DNA of 37,836 nucleotides, taken from Planctomycetota bacterium (GTDB lineage Bacteria > Planctomycetota > Phycisphaerae > Sedimentisphaerales > Anaerohalosphaeraceae). Of this stretch, positions 33,790 to 37,836 are shown piece by piece; position 1 is the stretch's first letter; each line of letters starts with the position of its first letter. A model generated the notes under the pieces. It saw only the letters and a program-made list of their open reading frames with translations. It was not told where the DNA came from and made no database searches. The stretch lies in NCBI GenBank assembly GCA_016873215.1, contig VGXU01000022.1:1-37836 (forward strand). The letters are read 5' to 3'. The position numbers and the translations under genes are program-made.

Positions 33790-34319
33790 AAAAGAAACCA
33801 TTTCAACATATCATCACGGTTGTTTTTATTATTGTTGCCGCCGTTCTTCTGGTCAGGCATTTTCATATCCGGGATTTCCGTATCATTGCGCCGGAAGTCC
33901 TTTATGTGAGCGGACAGCCTCGCGGAATGGATTACACACGGCTATTGTATCGGTATCATCTGGCAACTATTATTAATATCCGCCCGACTTCGGAGCATCA
34001 GGAGATAAACTGGCACAGTGAAGAACTGATATGGAGCAGAGAACACGCGGTTACGTACATAGAAATGCCCATCGAAAAACAGAATTACTTTCCGGACCAG
34101 AAAATTCAGGACCAATTTTTTGAAATTATGGGCGAGCAAAAAAACCTGCCCGTGCTGCTGCACGGCGGCGGCGATGATAAACGCGTGGCCATGCTGGTTG
34201 CCGCGTGGCTGAGGAAGAAACAGAGTTTTTCCGCTGCCGATACTATCACTCAGGTAGAAAAAATCATCGATGACCGCCCATTGACGCCGGAGGAAATCAG
34301 CTTTATCAACGCCCTCTGA
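33786..34319 (+). CDS. membrane-anchored dual-specificity phosphatase-like protein lacking the catalytic Cys
   Basis: A 177-residue protein. An N-terminal membrane anchor (about 9-25) precedes a DSP-like fold: LYVSGQPRG at 39-47, ATIINIRPTSEHQ at 60-72 and, at the expected P-loop, LLHGGGDDKR (124-133). The usual HCx5R has G127 in the cysteine position, while H126 and R133 remain. It overlaps the GT2 stop by 4 bases, so the products are coupled. Related DSP-like genes occur with lipid A or glycan genes. Without Cys it is probably a pseudophosphatase or binding protein, or uses another mechanism. Confidence 0.8.
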   Translation: MKKKPFQHIITVVFIIVAAVLLVRHFHIRDFRIIAPEVLYVSGQPRGMDYTRLLYRYHLATIINIRPTSEHQEINWHSEELIWSREHAVTYIEMPIEKQNYFPDQKIQDQFFEIMGEQKNLPVLLHGGGDDKRVAMLVAAWLRKKQSFSAADTITQVEKIIDDRPLTPEEISFINAL

Positions 34320-34347
34320 TTTTCATAGACACCACTGTCCAATGAAT

Positions 34348-34371
34348 GCCGGTATTTTGACCCGGCTGTTT
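34348..34371 (+). terminator. weak intrinsic terminator after the phosphatase-like gene
   Basis: gccgg (34348-34352) and ccggc (34362-34366) form a 5-bp stem followed by tgttttt. It lies between the convergent genes ending at 34319 and 34386. The stem is short. Confidence 0.4.
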
Positions 34372-34385
34372 TTCAAAGAGCGTCT

Positions 34386-35993
34386 TTACTTATGGAATAA
34401 CAGGCCGGTCGCGTCTGAACTGTGCTTTCCGGTCGTCGGTTTGTTTGATTCGCTCGAATAAACGACGTGAAGCGGCAAGTCTTTCAGGCTGGAAGTCTGG
34501 TCCGACGAGCACACAATCCAGTTTCCTTTGTCATAGCAGGCCTGCAATTCGGACAATTCATTTATGGCTGGAACAGCTTTGCCGTAGTACTGGACAAATC
34601 GACTGGATACCATGCCGTAGGCCACCAGTGTATCGGAGGGCGGCACCAGTCGGGCAACGGTTTGAGCGAAATTGCGCGAATAGCTGTTTATGTCCATCGC
34701 ATCGGAAAACGTGTAAAAACAGGTCGTAACGTAAATCAAAATTCCCGCGAATATCGTAATGACGGATCCGTGCTGGATTTGCCGCCGCAAAAACAGGGTT
34801 GTCAGTATTGTTGCGGCGAGCATCACGGCACTGAGAAACAGGACGGGCATCAGAAACGGCCGGGCTTTGAAGAAAATAACAATCGGCCCGGCAATAGCTA
34901 TGACAATAAGCATCGCAATATGAGCCTTCAGGATACCAACGGCGAATGTCGGCGTACAGACCCGCCGAATAAAAAGCATATCGTCCAGCAGCAGCCCGAT
35001 TAGAATCGCTAGTGCGGGCATAAATGGTAAAATGTAATGCTGGCGTTTTCCTCCATCAATGGTCAGGAAGATTATTCCCGCGACAAACCAGACCCAGAGA
35101 AACATCATCGCCGGACGTTTTTCCGCCCAGAACTTATTCAACGGTGCCCCCAGCGCAATCGGCAAAAATATAACCCACGGTGCGGCATACTTAAACATAA
35201 TTCCAAAGTAATAGTAAATCGGATAATGGCCCGGCACATACTCGCCGAAAAATCGGTCGATAAACTCATGTTTCCACAGAATCAAATTCCAGTTGAGCTT
35301 GTGTGCGATAAACAGCGGCCAGGGAAGCAGAATAGCCAGAAAAAGCAATATGCTGGTTATGGAAAACAATTTGCCGATGACGCGCCAGTCCCGGGTCAGA
35401 ATGATGTACCCAAGAATCGGCATGGCCACATACGCCACCGGCGCCGGTCCTTTGGCCAGATTAGCTAACGCGAAAGCAATCCAGAAAAACCATCGCTGTC
35501 TTTTACGGTCTTTCGGATTTTCAGATGTGGCGATAGCGTAAAAACTCAGCGTGCATAAAATGGTAAAAAAAGCCATTATCATATCCGGCCTGGCGGAATG
35601 GGCGCAGCGGAAACAGGCCAGCGAGGTCGTCCAGACCGCTGCCGATATTGCGGCTGTCCGCGGCGAAAACCACCGGCGAAGATAATAAAGCAGGAGAAGG
35701 GTCGAGCCGACCGCCGCGACGGCGCTGGGCAATCGGGCGGAAAATTCATCGACAGTCCCGGTTAATGTTCCAACGCCTGCCACAATCCAATAGCTCAAAG
35801 GTGTTTTCTGCAGGCGGGGAAGGTTGTTCAGCGTCGGCCATGCGTACTCATGTTTGGTCAGCATCTCCCGGGCCGTAACCGAGACAAAGCATTCATGGCT
35901 GTCCAGTGATTGAAATCGCAGCATCCAGAAAGAGATTATTCCCGAAAGCAATAACACTGCAAGAACTGCGGTTTTTTTGTTAATCCAATCCAT
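34386..35993 (-). CDS. ArnT-like glycosyltransferase family 39/83 membrane protein
   Basis: A 535-residue protein with about 12 membrane helices. After the first helix comes the acidic loop LDSHECF (D31, E34), in the position of the DE motif of ArnT/PMT enzymes. The periplasmic block NNLPRLQKTPLSYWIVA and the helix PSAVAAVGSTLLLLYYLRRW are typical, as is ANLAKGPAPVAYVAMPI. Such enzymes move a sugar from a polyprenyl phosphate to lipid A or protein in the periplasm. The C-terminal 130 residues are partly soluble. GGAG lies 9 bases before the ATG. The LpxB-N gene lies upstream in the same unit. Confidence 0.9.
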   Translation of the reverse strand: MDWINKKTAVLAVLLLSGIISFWMLRFQSLDSHECFVSVTAREMLTKHEYAWPTLNNLPRLQKTPLSYWIVAGVGTLTGTVDEFSARLPSAVAAVGSTLLLLYYLRRWFSPRTAAISAAVWTTSLACFRCAHSARPDMIMAFFTILCTLSFYAIATSENPKDRKRQRWFFWIAFALANLAKGPAPVAYVAMPILGYIILTRDWRVIGKLFSITSILLFLAILLPWPLFIAHKLNWNLILWKHEFIDRFFGEYVPGHYPIYYYFGIMFKYAAPWVIFLPIALGAPLNKFWAEKRPAMMFLWVWFVAGIIFLTIDGGKRQHYILPFMPALAILIGLLLDDMLFIRRVCTPTFAVGILKAHIAMLIVIAIAGPIVIFFKARPFLMPVLFLSAVMLAATILTTLFLRRQIQHGSVITIFAGILIYVTTCFYTFSDAMDINSYSRNFAQTVARLVPPSDTLVAYGMVSSRFVQYYGKAVPAINELSELQACYDKGNWIVCSSDQTSSLKDLPLHVVYSSESNKPTTGKHSSDATGLLFHK

Positions 35994-36011
35994 CGGAACA
36001 TACTCCGTAAA

Positions 36012-36338
36012 TTATAGTTGCGTTATTCTTCTGGATTCCAGATATAAAAGATGGAGATTACGTACGTAAATCAGCGTATTGAGCGAGAATGACAACATAA
36101 AAATCGGATTTTTGATATGAACTGAATAGGCCAGCAAAATCAGGCTGCCGAGAATCGAAAGATACCAGAATGCTATGGGAACATGTGATTTTTTCCTGTA
36201 TTCGCTGACTAACCATTGAAGTACAAACCGGCCGCCGAAAATAAACTGACCGACTAACGCCACCGTCGCCCAGATGGGGTCGCCGACAATCTGTTCGGAA
36301 ATCGCTGTTCTGAAAAATTCAATAACCGAATGAAACAT
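36012..36338 (-). CDS. LpxB N-terminal domain (LAB_N) membrane protein
   Basis: A 108-residue protein with three membrane helices. It matches the stand-alone LAB_N domain: VGQFIFGGRFVLQWLVSE (about 30-47), KKSHVPIAFWYLSILGSLILLAYS, IKNPIFMLSFSLNTLIYVRNL. The domain is the N-terminal membrane part of some lipid-A-disaccharide synthases and is often found alone beside polyprenyl-sugar transferases. GGGAG lies before the ATG. The GT39 gene starts 18 bases downstream, so they form an operon. A role in moving or presenting lipid-linked sugars is an inference. Confidence 0.85.
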   Translation of the reverse strand: MFHSVIEFFRTAISEQIVGDPIWATVALVGQFIFGGRFVLQWLVSEYRKKSHVPIAFWYLSILGSLILLAYSVHIKNPIFMLSFSLNTLIYVRNLHLLYLESRRITQL

Positions 36339-36479
36339 AAAAATGCTCCCTGAAAATCATTTATTTTTGCCGGCTGCGGGCGAAGGAAACAGACATTTCC
36401 GCCGCAAGGCCCTGTCCGAATCGATTGGATTTTTGCGGATTATAATACTCAGAGGGGATTCCTGCCAGAATTTTATATT

Positions 36480-37679
36480 TCATTCCTTTGGTGTTTCGGA
36501 ATCGCGATGTTTTCGGGTTCCGGCATACAGTTCATACTTCAGCAGGCGGCATTCAATCTGGGCGTTAAAAAATATCATCTTTCGGCTGGTGCGAAGGCCG
36601 ATTTGTTTTGCCAGATCGGGGTTGCCCGTAAAGACGTAGCCGGTGTACCCGGTGCATTTCTGTTTGAAAAAATCGCCGATGCGATGGTAAGTTAGTTTTA
36701 ATTTTTCGATTTCTCCCATCCGCTGGCCGTATTCGGGGTTCATTACAATAATCCCTGGCCCAGGCCCAAGGGGTGTGTCGGCAAAATCGCAGACCTCAAA
36801 GCTGATCAGATGGTCCACGCCGGCGGTCATCGCGTTCCGGCGGGCCGCCTGCACGGCGTCCGTGTCAATATCCGTAGCGATAATCGGGGCAGGTTTGGCG
36901 TCCGATTTACCGCCGCGTTTTTTACCCTGTTTTGCCGCCGTTGACCTCATTTCCTGCCATGCGGCCGAGTCAAAATACAGCGTGTGCATAAAACCATAAT
37001 TGCTTCGCAGCAGCCCCGGCACACGCTGGGTCGCCATCAGGGCGGCTTCGATAGCCAGTGTGCCGCTGCCGCACATCGGGCAAATCAGAGGCATTGTGCC
37101 GTCGTAACCTGTGGCCATAATAATCACCGCGGCCAGCGATTCCCGGAGGGGGGCTTTGTGCGGTATTCTGCGATAGCCCCGGTCGGACAATTTCAGGCCG
37201 GAGGTATTGAGGAACAGCCGGCAAAATTCATCTTTCCAGAAGACCTGAAGGACAACGCCGGTTTTGTCGCCGCCGGAATTGGGGCGTGAGCCGCATTTTT
37301 CATTGATACGGTCCACCACGGCGTCTTTGACTTTCAGGCTGGCGTACATCGAATTGTCAATCGTTTCGGTTTCCGTCCTGCCGACAACGCTCAGGTATTC
37401 CCGAGGCGAAATGATGTCCTCCCAGGGGAAATCCTTGACTTCGCGGTATAGCTCTTCGGGTGAGCGGCATTTGAATTGTTTCAGCAGAAACAGCACATTA
37501 TATGCCGTGCGCAGATGGAGATTGAGCCGCATGGTGTCGTACTGGTCGCCTTGTAATTTTACACCGGCGGGCAAAACGGTCTCCACGGAATACCCCAGCG
37601 TCTCTACTTCCTGACGCAGGTATTCCCCCAGCCCCGGCGAGCAGGTAATCATTATCGTGCTTTTATCCTTTGGATTCAT
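36480..37679 (-). CDS. THUMP-domain class I RNA methyltransferase (RlmL/TrmN-like)
   Basis: A 399-residue protein. Residues 1-170 form an N-terminal ferredoxin-like and THUMP region (STIMITCSPGLGEYLRQEV; LFLNTSGLKLSDRGYR). The linker HKAPLRESLAAVIIM is typical of the RlmL/YcbY group. The methyltransferase domain has motif I at 200-206 as CPMCGSG, where D is usual in the first position, and motif IV as N314-PEY, where NPPY is usual. It should methylate an exocyclic amine of guanine in rRNA or tRNA. Both substitutions could be lineage traits. A low-complexity basic loop (KQGKKRGGKSDAKP) lies at 250-263. Confidence 0.88.
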   Translation of the reverse strand: MNPKDKSTIMITCSPGLGEYLRQEVETLGYSVETVLPAGVKLQGDQYDTMRLNLHLRTAYNVLFLLKQFKCRSPEELYREVKDFPWEDIISPREYLSVVGRTETETIDNSMYASLKVKDAVVDRINEKCGSRPNSGGDKTGVVLQVFWKDEFCRLFLNTSGLKLSDRGYRRIPHKAPLRESLAAVIIMATGYDGTMPLICPMCGSGTLAIEAALMATQRVPGLLRSNYGFMHTLYFDSAAWQEMRSTAAKQGKKRGGKSDAKPAPIIATDIDTDAVQAARRNAMTAGVDHLISFEVCDFADTPLGPGPGIIVMNPEYGQRMGEIEKLKLTYHRIGDFFKQKCTGYTGYVFTGNPDLAKQIGLRTSRKMIFFNAQIECRLLKYELYAGTRKHRDSETPKE

Positions 37680-37836
37680 TGAGGGTATGATATAACGAAA
37701 ACATCTCTAAGGCAAAAGAAATACGATAGTCAACCATTTTGCGAGTAGCTTGACGTGTTTGAAATATTTTGGATTCGATTAAAGGAGCAGTTGCTAATAC
37801 TATGCAGGGCATCCTGTATAGCTCGGAGCATGCCCC

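Noticed and set aside
37802-37836. Possible start of a plus-strand gene (ATG at 37802)
   Set aside because: Only 11 codons are visible, and the AGGAG lies about 14 bases upstream, too far for a confident call. The gggcat/atgccc arms could equally be an RNA hairpin.

Overview
The window looks like a chromosomal piece of a Gram-negative, probably anaerobic or fermentative bacterium, most plausibly a planctomycete of the Phycisphaerae / Sedimentisphaerales type. This assignment is inference. It rests on an archaeal-type V/A-ATPase operon with a sodium-type rotor subunit, a phasin-like protein next to an ABC1/UbiB kinase, a PilZ protein, outer-envelope glycosyltransferases (GT9, an ArnT-like GT39, an LpxB-N protein), moderate GC with host-like codon use, and intergenic DNA full of short phrase-like repeats. 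No rRNA, tRNA, CRISPR array, insertion sequence or prophage was recognised.

Layout. 1-2759 (minus): an NtrB-like histidine kinase, an NtrC-like sigma-54 activator and the start of ispD, in one apparent operon. 3158-5361 (plus): a PilZ protein, a lipoprotein and a DUF362 protein. 5422-8253: a single-polypeptide restriction-modification enzyme whose specificity region is clearly AT-richer than the rest. 8254-9142: about 890 bp of repeat-rich non-coding DNA. 9143-11436 (minus): an unusually long nucleotide-sugar dehydrogenase and a small exported protein. 11717-13717 (plus): phasin-like protein and ABC1/UbiB kinase, followed by a 181-bp inverted-repeat element. 13995-14234 (minus): rpmA with its own terminator. 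14599-17265 (plus): rhamnulokinase and DprA. 17300-19586 (minus): a GT9 glycosyltransferase and two tandem DUF2062 membrane proteins. 19788-20483: a cytidylate-kinase-like protein.

20627-29642 holds the V/A-ATPase operon in the order H-I-K-E-C-F-A-B-D. This is the order of the archaeal aha operons, and the K subunit carries the ligand set known for sodium binding in Enterococcus hirae NtpK. 29839-31731 is a large unrecognised membrane protein with a long soluble, possibly TPR-like, tail. 31959-36338 is an envelope-glycan neighbourhood: a YdjC/ChbG-type deacetylase, an ArnC-like GT2, a membrane-anchored phosphatase-fold protein lacking its catalytic cysteine, an ArnT-like GT39 and an LpxB-N membrane protein. 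36480-37679 (minus) is a THUMP-type RNA methyltransferase.

The points most worth a second look are the sodium-type, archaeal-order ATPase; the cysteine-less phosphatase homologue inside the lipid/glycan cluster; two promoters (histidine kinase and lipoprotein) placed so that their messages would be leaderless; the base-composition mosaic in the restriction-modification gene; and the 181-bp inverted-repeat element that overlaps the stop codon of the ABC1 kinase gene. I did not find a clear, wholly new multi-gene system.
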